64,000 nucleotides of DNA from Ensifer adhaerens (GCF_028993555.1 NZ_CP118610.1:3715001-3779000); one strand, 5' to 3'. Counted from the stretch's first letter, positions 45,902 to 57,608 are shown. Translations and numbers: made by a program. Notes: generated by a model not told the origin, from the sequence alone.

Positions 45902-47017
45902 TTACGCGATCCGCTGCTGGCTTTGCGGGTCGAAGAACACCGCCTTGTCGAGATTGAACGCAAGCCGCGAAGTCTGGCCGGCCGCAATGCGGGCATCGGC
46001 CCTGAGCCGGGCAACGATTTCCTTGCCACCGAGGCGGGTGACCGCGAACGTATCGGAGCCTGCGGGCTCGACCACCTCGATCAGGCATTCGCCCTCGGCG
46101 ACCACCTTGGCATTACGGTCGGCGCCGTCAGGGTCGGTGAGCGCTTCCGGACGGATGCCGAAGATTACGTCCTTGCCGGCATAGGCCGAGAGTGCGCCGT
46201 TGGCATGCGGTACCGCCAGCTTCAGCGGCTCGGCATTCGGCCGCGCCAGGGTGACGGCAACATCGGAGCCGCTCTTTTCGATCCGCGCGGTCAGAAGGTT
46301 CATTGCCGGCGAGCCCATGAAGTCGGCGACGAACATGTTGGCCGGGTTGTTATAGATCTCAGCCGGCGTCCCGAACTGCTGCAAAACGCCGTCCTTCAGC
46401 ACTGCAATCTTGGTTGCCAGCGTCATCGCCTCGATCTGGTCGTGGGTGACGTAGACGATCGTCGTCTTCATACGGTTGTGCAGCCGCTTGATCTCGGTGC
46501 GCATGTCGACGCGCAGCTTGGCGTCGAGGTTGGAGAGCGGCTCGTCGAACAGGAAGACCTGCGGATTGCGCACCAGCGCACGGCCCATGGCGACACGCTG
46601 GCGCTGGCCGCCGGAAAGCTGGCTTGGCTTGCGGTCGAGCAGATGGCCGATCTGCAGCATGTCGGCGACCTGCTTGATCGCCTTCTCGCGCTCTTCCTTC
46701 GGTACGCCACGGATTTCCATGCCGAAGGCGATGTTTCCGGCGACCGTCATGTTCGGATAGAGCGCGTAGGATTGGAACACCATGGCGATGTCGCGCTTCG
46801 AGGGATGCAGGTCGGCAACCGAGCGGCCATTGATGGCGATCTCGCCCGAGGTGATCGGCTCCAGACCGGCGATTGTGTTGAGAAGCGTGGACTTGCCGCA
46901 GCCGGACGGGCCGACAAGCACAAGGAAACCACCCTTTTCGATCTCCAGGTTGATGTCCTTCAGGATCTCGAGCGAGCCATAGGATTTGCGCAGGTTGCTG
47001 ATTTTCAAGAAAGACAT
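45902..47017 (-). CDS. Carbohydrate ABC transporter ATP-binding protein (UgpC/MsmK type)
   Basis: A 371-residue ATPase. Walker A is GPSGCGKST, the Q-loop VFQSYALYPNMTV, the signature LSGGQRQR, Walker B VFLFDEPLSNLDAKLR and the H-loop YVTHDQIEAMTLA. A C-terminal TOBE regulatory domain (about 240-370) marks the CUT1 sugar importer class. It starts four bases after the second permease gene. Confidence 0.93.
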   Translation of the reverse strand: MSFLKISNLRKSYGSLEILKDINLEIEKGGFLVLVGPSGCGKSTLLNTIAGLEPITSGEIAINGRSVADLHPSKRDIAMVFQSYALYPNMTVAGNIAFGMEIRGVPKEEREKAIKQVADMLQIGHLLDRKPSQLSGGQRQRVAMGRALVRNPQVFLFDEPLSNLDAKLRVDMRTEIKRLHNRMKTTIVYVTHDQIEAMTLATKIAVLKDGVLQQFGTPAEIYNNPANMFVADFMGSPAMNLLTARIEKSGSDVAVTLARPNAEPLKLAVPHANGALSAYAGKDVIFGIRPEALTDPDGADRNAKVVAEGECLIEVVEPAGSDTFAVTRLGGKEIVARLRADARIAAGQTSRLAFNLDKAVFFDPQSQQRIA

Positions 47018-47021
47018 GAGC

Positions 47022-47903
47022 TTATCCTTTCACGGCGCCCGACATCAGCCCGCGAACGAAGTAGCGGCCGGACACGATGTAGACGATGAGCGTTGGCAGG
47101 GCGGCGAGGATCGCGCCCGCGAAGTGAACGTTGTATTCCTTGACCCCTGTCGAGGACGAAACGAGGTTGTTGAGCGCGACCGTCATCGGCGTCGAATAGG
47201 GGCCGGAGAAGGAAGCACCGAACAGGAAGTCGTTCCAGATGTTGGTGAACTGCCAGATGACCGAGACGACGACGATCGGACCGGAGGACGGCAGCAGGAT
47301 GCGCCAGAAGATCTGGAAGAAGCTGGCGCCGTCGATCTGCGCCGCACGCACCAACTCGGTCGGAAACGCCTCGTAGTAGTTGCGGAAGTAAAGTGTCGTG
47401 AAGCCGATGCCGTAGATCACATGAACGAAGATCAGGCCCCAGATCGAACCGGCGAGCCCGAGGATGCCGAGGATGCGCGCCATCGGGATCAGGACGATCT
47501 GGAACGGGATGAAGCAGGACAGAAGCAGCATACCGAAGAAGATGTTGGCACCGGGAAAGCGCCATTTCGTCAGCACGTAACCGTTGAGCGCGCCGACGAT
47601 CGTCGAGATCGCCACGGCCGGAACGACCATCAGGATCGAATTGATGAAGAAGGGTTTCAGGCCCGTCGGCTGCACGCCGATCTGCGCCGTCGACCAGGCC
47701 TGAAGCCAGGGCTCGATCGTAAAGGTCTGCGGCAGGTTGAGCATGCCGCCCTGGCGGATCTCGTCGAGCGGCTTCACCGAATTCACCAGCATCACGTAGA
47801 GCGGCAGCAGCGAATAGAGCGCAAAGAGGATCAGCGCGGTGTAGATCAACGCCCGGGTGAGGCGGTTGTGCGAAATGATGTTGTCTGGGCTCGGAGCGCT
47901 CAT
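47022..47903 (-). CDS. Carbohydrate ABC transporter permease, MalG type
   Basis: A 293-residue inner-membrane permease with six predicted helices. The EAA loop is YYEAFPTELVRAAQIDGASFFQIFWRILLPSSGP. The long N-terminal periplasmic segment after helix 1 (VNSVKPLDEIRQGG) is typical of MalG. It overlaps the MalF-type gene by one base of the ATGA junction. Confidence 0.92.
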   Translation of the reverse strand: MSAPSPDNIISHNRLTRALIYTALILFALYSLLPLYVMLVNSVKPLDEIRQGGMLNLPQTFTIEPWLQAWSTAQIGVQPTGLKPFFINSILMVVPAVAISTIVGALNGYVLTKWRFPGANIFFGMLLLSCFIPFQIVLIPMARILGILGLAGSIWGLIFVHVIYGIGFTTLYFRNYYEAFPTELVRAAQIDGASFFQIFWRILLPSSGPIVVVSVIWQFTNIWNDFLFGASFSGPYSTPMTVALNNLVSSSTGVKEYNVHFAGAILAALPTLIVYIVSGRYFVRGLMSGAVKG

Positions 47904-48781
47904 CAGCGTTTTGCTCCCCGGATTTCGGAATAGAGATACGGAACGATGATCGAGAAGATCATCACCAGCATGATGATCGCCGAGGACGCGCCGATGCCCA
48001 TCTGGTTGCGGGTAAAGGTGTAGGAATACATGAAGGTCGCCGGCAGTTCGGTCGCCTGGCCCGGGCCGCCGCCCGTCAAGGCGATGATCAGGTCGTAGGC
48101 CTTGATCGCCAGATGCGCGAGCACCACGAAGGCCGAGAGAAACACCGGCCGCATCAGCGGAATGATGATCCGGCGATAGATCGTCGATGTCTTGGCGCCG
48201 TCGATCTGCGCCGCCTTGATGATCTCGTTGTCGACGCCGCGCAGACCCGCCAGGAACATCGCCATGATGAAGCCGGTCGACTGCCAGACCGCAGCGATGA
48301 CGACGCAGTAGATGGCGTAGTTGCGGTCCTTGATCCAGTTGAAGGAGAAGCTCTCCCAGCCCCAGAGATGCATGGTGTTTTCAAGACCGATGCCGGGATC
48401 GAGGAACCACTTCCACGCCGTTCCGGTCACGATGAAGGAAAGCGCCATCGGATAAAGGTAGATTGGCCGCAGGAATCCTTCGGCGCGGATCTTCTGGTCG
48501 AGCAGGATCGCCAGCCCAAGGCCAAGCACCGAGCAGATGGCGATATAGAGCGCGGCGAAGATCGCCAGGTTGCTTACCGCCCGCCACCAGTGCGGCAGCG
48601 CCCACAGCTTCGCATAGTTGCTCAGGCCGACGAAATTGTAGGACGGCAGCATCTTGCTGTCCGTCATCGACAGGAAGCCGGTATAGGCAATGAAACCATA
48701 GACAAAGATCAGGACGATGAGGAAGCTCGGGGCAAGGACCAGCTTCGGTATCAGGTCCTGCAGGCGACTGCGGCTATCCAT
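47903..48781 (-). CDS. Carbohydrate ABC transporter permease, MalF type
   Basis: A 292-residue permease, six helices, EAA loop LRGVDNEIIKAAQIDGAKTSTIYRRIIIPLMRP. The conserved LTGGGPGQATE segment follows. It forms the membrane channel with the MalG-type partner. It is separated from the binding-protein gene by 172 bases holding a strong hairpin. Confidence 0.92.
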   Translation of the reverse strand: MDSRSRLQDLIPKLVLAPSFLIVLIFVYGFIAYTGFLSMTDSKMLPSYNFVGLSNYAKLWALPHWWRAVSNLAIFAALYIAICSVLGLGLAILLDQKIRAEGFLRPIYLYPMALSFIVTGTAWKWFLDPGIGLENTMHLWGWESFSFNWIKDRNYAIYCVVIAAVWQSTGFIMAMFLAGLRGVDNEIIKAAQIDGAKTSTIYRRIIIPLMRPVFLSAFVVLAHLAIKAYDLIIALTGGGPGQATELPATFMYSYTFTRNQMGIGASSAIIMLVMIFSIIVPYLYSEIRGAKR

Positions 48782-48920
48782 GAACGTTCACCACTTCTGG
48801 CGCGGCCGACGGGAAGTCCCTGATATCGGCATCCGCGCGAGGTTCTGGGTATCAAAGCGCCCTTCCCCGCGTCCCATTGGCCACGGCGGTACGACGGCGC
48901 TTGCATGTCGGAGTGGGTGT

Positions 48921-48943
48921 CCGGGGCGCTTTAAGCGCCCCGG
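48921..48943 (-). other. Intercistronic hairpin after binding-protein gene
   Basis: CCGGGGCGCTT and AAGCGCCCCGG form a perfect 11-bp stem with a single central base, 11 bases after the binding-protein stop. There is no T-run, so it is more likely an mRNA-stabilising or decay-stopping structure that keeps the binding protein more abundant than the permeases. Confidence 0.65.
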
Positions 48944-48953
48944 AACGAGCCCA

Positions 48954-50198
48954 TTACTTCGCAGCCTCGACGGCAGCGACCAGTTCCTTGACGGCCTCTT
49001 CGGACGTCAGTTCGCCGTTGAACTCACGCGTCACGACGTCGTAGATCGCGTTCTTGACGGCAGCCGGGTTGGCATGGCCATGCGCCATGGAACCGAAGAG
49101 CTTGCCATTGGTGTTGGCTTCGGCAAGGTCCTTGATGCCCTTCTTGCCGCACGCGTCGAAATCCGTGTCCGGAACGTCGGTGCGGGCCGGAACCGAGCCC
49201 TTGACCACGTTGAAGGCCGACTGGAAGGTCGGGCTTTCGATGGCCGAAGCCATGGCGAGCTGTGCCGGAACCTTGTCGTCGGCAACCTTGAACATCGCGA
49301 ACTGGTCGGAGTTGAAGGTGACGGCGCCTTGGGTGCCCGGGAAGCGCATGCAGACGAAGTCGGTGCCCGGCACCTTCTTGGCCTTCAAGAATTCGCCCTT
49401 CGCCCAGTCGCCCATGAACTGCAGACCGGCCTTGTTCTCGATGACCATGGCGGAAGCGAGGTTCCAGTCACGACCCGAGAAGTTGTCGTCGACATAGGAG
49501 CGCAGCTTCGTCATGCGATCGAAGGCTTCCTTCATCTTGTCGCCGCCGAGCGCTGCCGGGTCGAGGTCGATGAAGGCCTGCTTGTAGAAGTCCGTACCTA
49601 GCGAGAGCACGACGGCGTCGAAGATCGTCGCATCCTGCCAAGGCTGACCACCATGGGCGATCGGGGTGATGCCCTGAGCCTTGAAGTTGTCGAGGAGGGC
49701 GATCAGCTCGTCCCAGTTGGCCGGCTCCTTGCCGCCAGCCTTGTCGAGTGCCGCCTTGTTGATCCAGACCCAGTTGGTCGAATGGACGTTCACCGGCGCT
49801 GCGATCCAGTGGCCGTCATATTTCGAGAACTGCTGCAGGGCGGTCGGGATCACCTTGTCCCAGCCTTCCTTGGAAGCGGTCTCGTCGAGGTTGCCGAGTG
49901 CGCCTTCCTTGGCCCAGTCGAGAATGTCGAAGCCGAGCATCTGCACGGCGGTGGGGGCGTTACCCGCGGTGACGCGAGCGCGCAGAACCGTCATGGCTTC
50001 CGTACCGCCACCGCCGGCAACCGGCATGTCGGTCCAGGAAATGCCCTTGCTTTCCAGATCCTTCTTCAGAACGTCGAGTGCGGCAGCTTCGCCACCGGAT
50101 GTCCACCAGTGCAGAACTTCCACGTTCTCGGCTGCGCGCGCGGCGGTGGCCGCCATCATCAGCGCCACAACGGCCGTCGTCGTCATCAACTTGCGCAT
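48954..50198 (-). CDS. Carbohydrate ABC transporter substrate-binding protein
   Basis: A 414-residue family 1 solute-binding protein. The signal peptide is [22 protein letters not shown], then [24 protein letters not shown], typical of glucose/oligosaccharide binders. [37 protein letters not shown] is also characteristic. The sugar is unknown. GGGAGGATAACG precedes the ATG. It is first gene of the importer operon and divergent from a LacI regulator, with AAAACGTT sites between them. Confidence 0.93.
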   Translation of the reverse strand: MRKLMTTTAVVALMMAATAARAAENVEVLHWWTSGGEAAALDVLKKDLESKGISWTDMPVAGGGGTEAMTVLRARVTAGNAPTAVQMLGFDILDWAKEGALGNLDETASKEGWDKVIPTALQQFSKYDGHWIAAPVNVHSTNWVWINKAALDKAGGKEPANWDELIALLDNFKAQGITPIAHGGQPWQDATIFDAVVLSLGTDFYKQAFIDLDPAALGGDKMKEAFDRMTKLRSYVDDNFSGRDWNLASAMVIENKAGLQFMGDWAKGEFLKAKKVPGTDFVCMRFPGTQGAVTFNSDQFAMFKVADDKVPAQLAMASAIESPTFQSAFNVVKGSVPARTDVPDTDFDACGKKGIKDLAEANTNGKLFGSMAHGHANPAAVKNAIYDVVTREFNGELTSEEAVKELVAAVEAAK

Positions 50199-50280
50199 CG
50201 TTATCCTCCCGTTTGCAAGTTTTCGAGATGGAACCTCCTTCCACCCCGGAATTCGCGCCGCTTGAGCCAGCGGCTGGCCA

Positions 50281-50296
50281 TTTAAAACGTTATAAA
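50281..50296. promoter_or_regulatory. LacI operator candidate, importer side
   Basis: TTTAAAACGTTATAAA is a palindrome with one mismatched pair and central CG, 83 bases upstream of the binding-protein start. It shares the AAAACGTT core with 50420-50429. The LacI regulator encoded at 50502 is the likely binder. Confidence 0.6.
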
Positions 50297-50419
50297 TTCA
50301 GCAAGTCAAGCATTCCGCCATTTTGTATTTTAGCACCTTCGGAACCGTTTGAATTTACTGACTTATATAGCACACATTAGCTTTTGCAGTGCAGCAAACC
50401 ATGCCGCAATGCGAGATTT

Positions 50420-50429
50420 AAAACGTTTT
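50420..50429. promoter_or_regulatory. LacI operator candidate, regulator side
   Basis: AAAACGTTTT, a perfect 10-base palindrome inside TTTAAAACGTTTTCAT, 73 bases before the LacI start. Together with the site at 50281 it could support looping and autoregulation. The rest of the 303-base gap (50199-50501) is AT-rich promoter sequence without a gene. Confidence 0.55.
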
Positions 50430-50501
50430 CATGATTCGATTGCCTAAGCGTTCGCACCACGTTACAAAACCCGCTCTCGCCCGCTTTCAGGATGACTAGC
50501 A

Positions 50502-51566
50502 TTGGCCGATCCCTCCAAGCCCGCCCACCACGAAGACAGTGGCGCCGCCGCCAAACGCGGCAAGCCGACCCTTCGCACGATCGCGGAAATCACCGGCCTT
50601 GCGGTCACCACCGTTTCGCGCGCGCTCTCCGATGCGCCGCAGATTTCCATCGAGACCCGCAAACGGGTGCGCGAGGTCGCTGACGAGATCGGCTACTCGC
50701 CCGACCGCGCCGCCCAGCGCCTGAAGACCGGCCGCACCAACGTCATCGGCGTGCTGCTCGACCCGCATGAGGAAATCCTCGGCTACGGCACCTCGATCAT
50801 GAGCGGTATCGCCAAGGCGCTGCAGGGCACGGCGTTTCACCTGATCGTCATGCCGAACTTCCTGAACTCGACCAATGTCGAAGCGGTCAACTACATCACC
50901 CGCAACGGCATGGCCGACGGCCTGATCTTCTCGCGCACCGAACCGCTCGATCCGCGCGTGCGGCTGCTCTCCGATCTGGGCTTTCCCTTCGTCACCCATG
51001 GGCGCACGGAGCTTTCGACCCCGCACCCTTACGTCGACTACGACAACTTCACCTTTTCCTATCAGGCAACGAAGCGCCTGATCGCCAAGGGCAGGCGCAA
51101 ACCGGCGCTGATCAGCGGTCCGGCCGACTTCACCTTCGCCGGCCACCTGCAGCACGGCTTCATGACCGCCGTGCGCGAGGCTGGCTGCGCCTACGAGATC
51201 CTCTCGGGCATCGACCTCGACAGCCCCGCCGGCGCGATCCGCGACCGCATCCGCCAGCGCTACGCCGAGCCCGATCCGCCTGACAGCTTCATGTGCGGCG
51301 GCGAGGTCTGTGCGCTTGCGACCATCACCGGCATGAGCGATTGCGGGCTGACGCTCGGCCGCGAATACGACATCGTTGCCAAGCAGACCTCGCACCTCTT
51401 GAGCGCCATCCAGCCGCAGGTCGAGACGATCTACGAGGACCTGACCGCAACCGGCGAGGACATGGGCCGGGTGCTGCTGCAGAAGATCGGCGGCGAAAGC
51501 GACGTCAGCAAGCTGCAATTGCTGCTCTGTCCGCAGATCCCATCGAGCTTCGACGCGGCCGGCTAG
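50502..51566 (+). CDS. LacI-family regulator of the sugar importer
   Basis: A 354-residue LacI/GalR repressor. The helix-turn-helix is PTLRTIAEITGLAVTTVSRALSDAPQIS, followed by a hinge helix (YSPDRAAQRLKTGRTNVIGVLL) and a periplasmic-binding-protein-like sugar domain. The start is TTG at 50502 behind CAGGATG, giving a 20-residue lead before the DNA-binding domain. It is divergent from the importer operon and probably represses it. Confidence 0.92.
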   Translation: MADPSKPAHHEDSGAAAKRGKPTLRTIAEITGLAVTTVSRALSDAPQISIETRKRVREVADEIGYSPDRAAQRLKTGRTNVIGVLLDPHEEILGYGTSIMSGIAKALQGTAFHLIVMPNFLNSTNVEAVNYITRNGMADGLIFSRTEPLDPRVRLLSDLGFPFVTHGRTELSTPHPYVDYDNFTFSYQATKRLIAKGRRKPALISGPADFTFAGHLQHGFMTAVREAGCAYEILSGIDLDSPAGAIRDRIRQRYAEPDPPDSFMCGGEVCALATITGMSDCGLTLGREYDIVAKQTSHLLSAIQPQVETIYEDLTATGEDMGRVLLQKIGGESDVSKLQLLLCPQIPSSFDAAG

Positions 51567-51665
51567 GCGGGCGGAACGAGCGCAAAGGACGGCGCCGCGT
51601 GGCGCTGCCTTCTGCGTCTGGTTCCCGCCCTCGATCCGCATGGTCTCTCCTCCCGAGCTCCAGTC

Positions 51666-53174
51666 TTAACGCGGCATCCACCAGCCGGTGCGCGCGCCCA
51701 TATGCATGTTGAGTGTCTTCGTCTCGGTGTAGTCTTCCACCGCGTGCCGGCCGAGCTCGCGACCAAGACCGGATTGCCGGTAGCCGCCAAAGGGAAGCTC
51801 CGACGCACCATCCATGAAGGTGTTCATCCAGATGGTGCCGGCGCGCACGCGGCGGCCGATCGCCAGGCAGGTGTCGAAATCGCGGCTCCACACACCGGCC
51901 GAAAGGCCATAGTCGATCGCATTGGCGATGCGGATCGCCTCTTCCGTCGTCTCGAAAGTCAAGACGGAAAGAACCGGGCCGAACACTTCTTCACGCGCCA
52001 CTGCCATGTCGGGCCGGACGGAAGAAAGGATCGTCGGCGCCATGAACTGGCCCATGCCGAGATCGAGCGCCGTGCCGCCATGGGCAACCGCTGCCCCTTC
52101 CTTCGACGCGGCAGAAACATAGCCGGCAATCTTTTCCAGGTGCTGTGGCGTAACGATCGCGCCGACCTGGGTTTCCGGGTCGAGCGGATCGCCGACCTTG
52201 ACCTTGGCCGAAAGCTCGGCGATGCGGCGCGTCACCTCGTCGGCGATGTCGCGGTGCAGAATCAGACGCGAGCCGGCATTGCAGCATTCGCCGGCGTTGA
52301 AATAGGCGCCGAATACGGCGGCATCGATGAACTCGTCGAGATTGGCGTCCGGGAAGACGATCTGCGGGTTCTTGCCGCCGAGCTCCAGCGACACCTTCTT
52401 GAGGGTCTGTGCGGCATTGGCCATGGTGAGGCGACCGACACCGGTCGAGCCAGTGAAGGATACCATGTCGACATCCGGATGTGTCGTCATCGGCGCACCG
52501 ACCTCGGGACCCGTGCCGGTGATGATGTTGACGACTCCAGCGGGAACGCCGGCGGCTTCCAGGATTTCGCCGAGCAGCAGCGTCGAGGCGGAGGTCAGCT
52601 CCGACGGCTTGACGACCGTGGTGCAGCCGGCAGCAAGCGCAAACGGCAGCTTCTGGCTGACGATCAGGAAGGGGAAGTTCCAGGGCGTGATGATCGAGAC
52701 GACACCAATCGCCTCGCGCAGCACGACGCCGAGCGTGCCATCGCCAAGCGTGTTATAGCTTTCGCCGTGCAGATCGCGGGCGAGAGCGGCGGCGTAGCGC
52801 CAGATATCGGCAGCACCGCCGAGTTCACCCTTGGCCTGGCTGATCGGCTTGCCGGATTCGATCGCGTCGAGATAGGCAAGCTCGTCGGCGCGCTCGGCGA
52901 TGATGTCAGCGGCACGCAGCAGCACCAGCGAGCGCTGCGATGCGGTCATGCGCGGCCAGGCGCCCTCGTCGAAGGCACGGCGGGCGGCGGCGATCGCCTT
53001 TTCGGCGTCGACTTTCGTGCCCGCCTGATAGCGGCTGACGACGACGCCATGGCCCGGCGCCACGCGCTCGATCGTGCGCCCTTCGGCACTGTCCACCCAT
53101 TTGCCGTCGATCAGCATCTGGAAGGCACGGACCTTGTGGCCTTCGATCGGCTTGGGTTTCACGAGCACGGTCAT
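51666..53174 (-). CDS. NAD(P)-dependent aldehyde dehydrogenase
   Basis: A 502-residue ALDH superfamily enzyme of the betaine-aldehyde/2-hydroxymuconic type. The NAD site is ITPWNFPFLIVSQKLPFALAAGCTTVVKPSE, the catalytic Glu is in LELGGKNPQ, and the nucleophile Cys is in NAGECCNAGSR. The substrate aldehyde is unknown. It starts at the ATG sharing one base with the crotonase stop (TAATG). It is the last gene of the LacI-led operon. Confidence 0.9.
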   Translation of the reverse strand: MTVLVKPKPIEGHKVRAFQMLIDGKWVDSAEGRTIERVAPGHGVVVSRYQAGTKVDAEKAIAAARRAFDEGAWPRMTASQRSLVLLRAADIIAERADELAYLDAIESGKPISQAKGELGGAADIWRYAAALARDLHGESYNTLGDGTLGVVLREAIGVVSIITPWNFPFLIVSQKLPFALAAGCTTVVKPSELTSASTLLLGEILEAAGVPAGVVNIITGTGPEVGAPMTTHPDVDMVSFTGSTGVGRLTMANAAQTLKKVSLELGGKNPQIVFPDANLDEFIDAAVFGAYFNAGECCNAGSRLILHRDIADEVTRRIAELSAKVKVGDPLDPETQVGAIVTPQHLEKIAGYVSAASKEGAAVAHGGTALDLGMGQFMAPTILSSVRPDMAVAREEVFGPVLSVLTFETTEEAIRIANAIDYGLSAGVWSRDFDTCLAIGRRVRAGTIWMNTFMDGASELPFGGYRQSGLGRELGRHAVEDYTETKTLNMHMGARTGWWMPR

Positions 53175-53953
53175 TACCATTCTCCCTTGAATTGGGCTTC
53201 ACGCTTCTCGGTGAAGGCGGCGACGCCTTCCTTGAGGTCTCCGGTCTTGGCGACAAGGATCGAGCCGAGCGCTTCGACCGCCGCGCCATTGTCTTCGCCA
53301 TTTGCCGAAGCGATCATCAGTTTCGAAATTTCAAGCGCCGCGGGACCACGTTTGGCGACACGCGCGGCGTAGTCGCGAGCAGCCGCGAGAACCGTTCCGG
53401 TCTCGACGACGGCATCGACCAGACCTTCCTTCAGGGCAGCCTCGGCCGTAAACATCTCGCCGCCGAGCACCATACGCCTGACGATCTGCGCGCCGAAGCG
53501 GGAGACCAGCCGCTGTGTGCCCGACCAACCGGGCACCATGCCGAGGCTCGTCTCCGGCAGGCCGATCTTGATTTGGGCCTCGGCCAGGCGGATATCGGCA
53601 GCGGCGGCAAGTTCTAGCCCGCCGCCGAGCGCGTGGCCATTGAGGGCGGCGATGACAGGCATGCGCAAGGTCGCCAGCCGCTCGAACACGCGGTGGCCGA
53701 AACGCACCCAGTCATGACCGAACTCGGGCGCGTCCATGCCGCCCCAGGCCTTGATGTCGCCGCCGGCGGAAAATGCCTTGCCTTCGCCGGTGAGAATGAC
53801 GACGCGCACGTTGCGATCGCCCTCGACCGTGTCACAGGCAGAGGCCAATGCCTTCAGCATGTCGATGTCGAAGGCATTGAGCTTTTCCGGACGGGCGACC
53901 GTCATGGTCGCGATCGGCCCATCCACCTCGATGCGGATGCGTCCCTCAGCCAC
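53174..53953 (-). CDS. Crotonase-superfamily protein (enoyl-CoA hydratase/isomerase)
   Basis: A 259-residue crotonase fold protein acting on acyl-CoA. The oxyanion-hole segments are AFSAGGDIKAWGG and NGHALGGGLELAAAADIRLA. The first catalytic Glu is kept in LPETSLGMVPGWSGTQRL. The second Glu of classical hydratases (in the position of rat Glu164) is Arg in FGAQIVRRMVLGG, so a plain hydratase is doubtful and an isomerase, decarboxylase or hydrolase is possible. The start is GTG at 53953 with GGGGGAGG five bases upstream. It overlaps the CoA-transferase stop. Confidence 0.87.
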   Translation of the reverse strand: MAEGRIRIEVDGPIATMTVARPEKLNAFDIDMLKALASACDTVEGDRNVRVVILTGEGKAFSAGGDIKAWGGMDAPEFGHDWVRFGHRVFERLATLRMPVIAALNGHALGGGLELAAAADIRLAEAQIKIGLPETSLGMVPGWSGTQRLVSRFGAQIVRRMVLGGEMFTAEAALKEGLVDAVVETGTVLAAARDYAARVAKRGPAALEISKLMIASANGEDNGAAVEALGSILVAKTGDLKEGVAAFTEKREAQFKGEW

Positions 53954-55565
53954 GATCGCCTCCCCCAATCTTGCGCATCGGCTTCTTCGGCAATTCGAGA
54001 CCGATCAGGGCGTCCTGGAACAGCGCGGCGTCCATGGTCTTGAGTTTGTCGGAAACGATCAGCGGGAACTCGGACTGGTCGAGAATATGCGCCTGCAGAT
54101 CGACGCCCGGCGCGATCTCCGTCAGCATCACGCCCTCAGGCGTCAGCTTCATCACGCAGCGCTCGGTCACATAGGTGATGTCCTGGCCCTGCTCGATGCC
54201 GCGACGGCCGGAGAAGGTGACGTGTTCGACCTCGTTGACCAGCTTCTTCAGCTTGCCTTCCTTTTCGATCATCAGCTTGCCGTCGGCGATCGCGAGCTTG
54301 GCGCCGGCATTGAACATGCCGGAAAAGACGATCTTCTTCGCCCGTGCAGTGATGTCGACGAAGCCACCGGCACCGGCCGTCACATGCGGGCGGAAGGAGA
54401 GCTTCGAGACGTTGACCGAACCATGACGGTCGATCTCGAGGAACGAGAGCAGCGAGGCATCGAAGCCGGCACCCTGGAAGTAGGTGAACTGATAGGGCGA
54501 AGGCATGAAGGCATCGGCATTCGAGGCGCAGCCGAAGGCGAAGTCCAAGAGCGGCACGCCGCCGACGGCGCCCTGCTCGATCACCCAGGTGACGGCACCA
54601 TGCAGCCCCTCTTCGAGCAGGATGCGCGGCACGTTGGCCGAGATGCCGAAGCCGAGATTGACGGCGCTGCCGGCCTGCAGTTCCTGCGCCACGCGACGGG
54701 CAATCACCTTCTGGATGTTGAACTCCGGCACACGGAAACTGTCGAGCGGCCGGAAGATCTCGCCCGAGATCGCCGGATCGTAAAGCGTCTGGGTCGTCTG
54801 CTTCTGGTCGGGATCGACGATGACGTAGTCCACCAGCACGCCCGGCACGCGCACGTCATGGGGCTTCAGCGACCCTTCCTTGGTGATGCGCTTGACCTGG
54901 GCAATGACGATGCCGCCATTGTTGCGGGCGGCGAGCGCCTGGTCGAGACCGCCGAGATAGGCGCCCTCATGCTCATAGGTAAGGTTGCCGCGTTCGTCCG
55001 CCGTCGTCGCACGGATGATCGCCACCTGAGGCGCGATCGCCTTGAAATACAGCCAGTCCTCGCCCTCGAAGGAGACTTTCTTCACGACAGGCTCGGCCGC
55101 AGCCGAGGCGTTCATCGCGCAGCCTTCGCGCGCCGGGTCGACGAAGGTGTCGAGACCGACCTTGGTCATCACACCCGGTCGCTTGGCCGCGGCTTCGCGA
55201 TGCATGTCGAAGAGAATGCCCGAGGGGATGTTGTAGGCGGCCACTTCGTCTGAACCGATCATCTGCCAGATCAGCGGTGGTTCCGCGCTCGACGGACCGG
55301 AAGGATAGGAGCCGCCGATGATCCTTTTCAGCAGGCCCTTCTTGGCGATGTAGTCGACACCCTTGATGCCGCTCATGTCGCCGGCGGCGATCGGGTGCAG
55401 CGTGGTGAGATCGCGTGGGTGGCCGGTCGTCTCGAAGCGCTCGCCGATCGCCTTCAGCATCAGGTCCGGGCAACCGAGGCCGCTGGACGACGAGACGGAG
55501 ACCACTGCGCCATCCGGGATCAGGGCAGCCGCTTCGGCCGGCGAGATATGCTTGTTCATCGACAT
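53946..55565 (-). CDS. Acyl-CoA:carboxylate CoA-transferase (family I)
   Basis: A 539-residue single-chain family I CoA-transferase (fused alpha and beta subunits, YdiF/propionate CoA-transferase type). The N-terminal half has GAVVSVSSSSGLGCPDLMLKAI, and the catalytic Glu is expected in VTWVIEQGAVGGVPL. It activates an organic acid to its CoA ester using acetyl-CoA or succinyl-CoA. It is four bases after the dehydrogenase gene and overlaps the crotonase, so the pathway product is handled as a CoA ester. Confidence 0.9.
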   Translation of the reverse strand: MSMNKHISPAEAAALIPDGAVVSVSSSSGLGCPDLMLKAIGERFETTGHPRDLTTLHPIAAGDMSGIKGVDYIAKKGLLKRIIGGSYPSGPSSAEPPLIWQMIGSDEVAAYNIPSGILFDMHREAAAKRPGVMTKVGLDTFVDPAREGCAMNASAAAEPVVKKVSFEGEDWLYFKAIAPQVAIIRATTADERGNLTYEHEGAYLGGLDQALAARNNGGIVIAQVKRITKEGSLKPHDVRVPGVLVDYVIVDPDQKQTTQTLYDPAISGEIFRPLDSFRVPEFNIQKVIARRVAQELQAGSAVNLGFGISANVPRILLEEGLHGAVTWVIEQGAVGGVPLLDFAFGCASNADAFMPSPYQFTYFQGAGFDASLLSFLEIDRHGSVNVSKLSFRPHVTAGAGGFVDITARAKKIVFSGMFNAGAKLAIADGKLMIEKEGKLKKLVNEVEHVTFSGRRGIEQGQDITYVTERCVMKLTPEGVMLTEIAPGVDLQAHILDQSEFPLIVSDKLKTMDAALFQDALIGLELPKKPMRKIGGGDRG

Positions 55566-55569
55566 CAGT

Positions 55570-57608
<2,039 letters not shown>

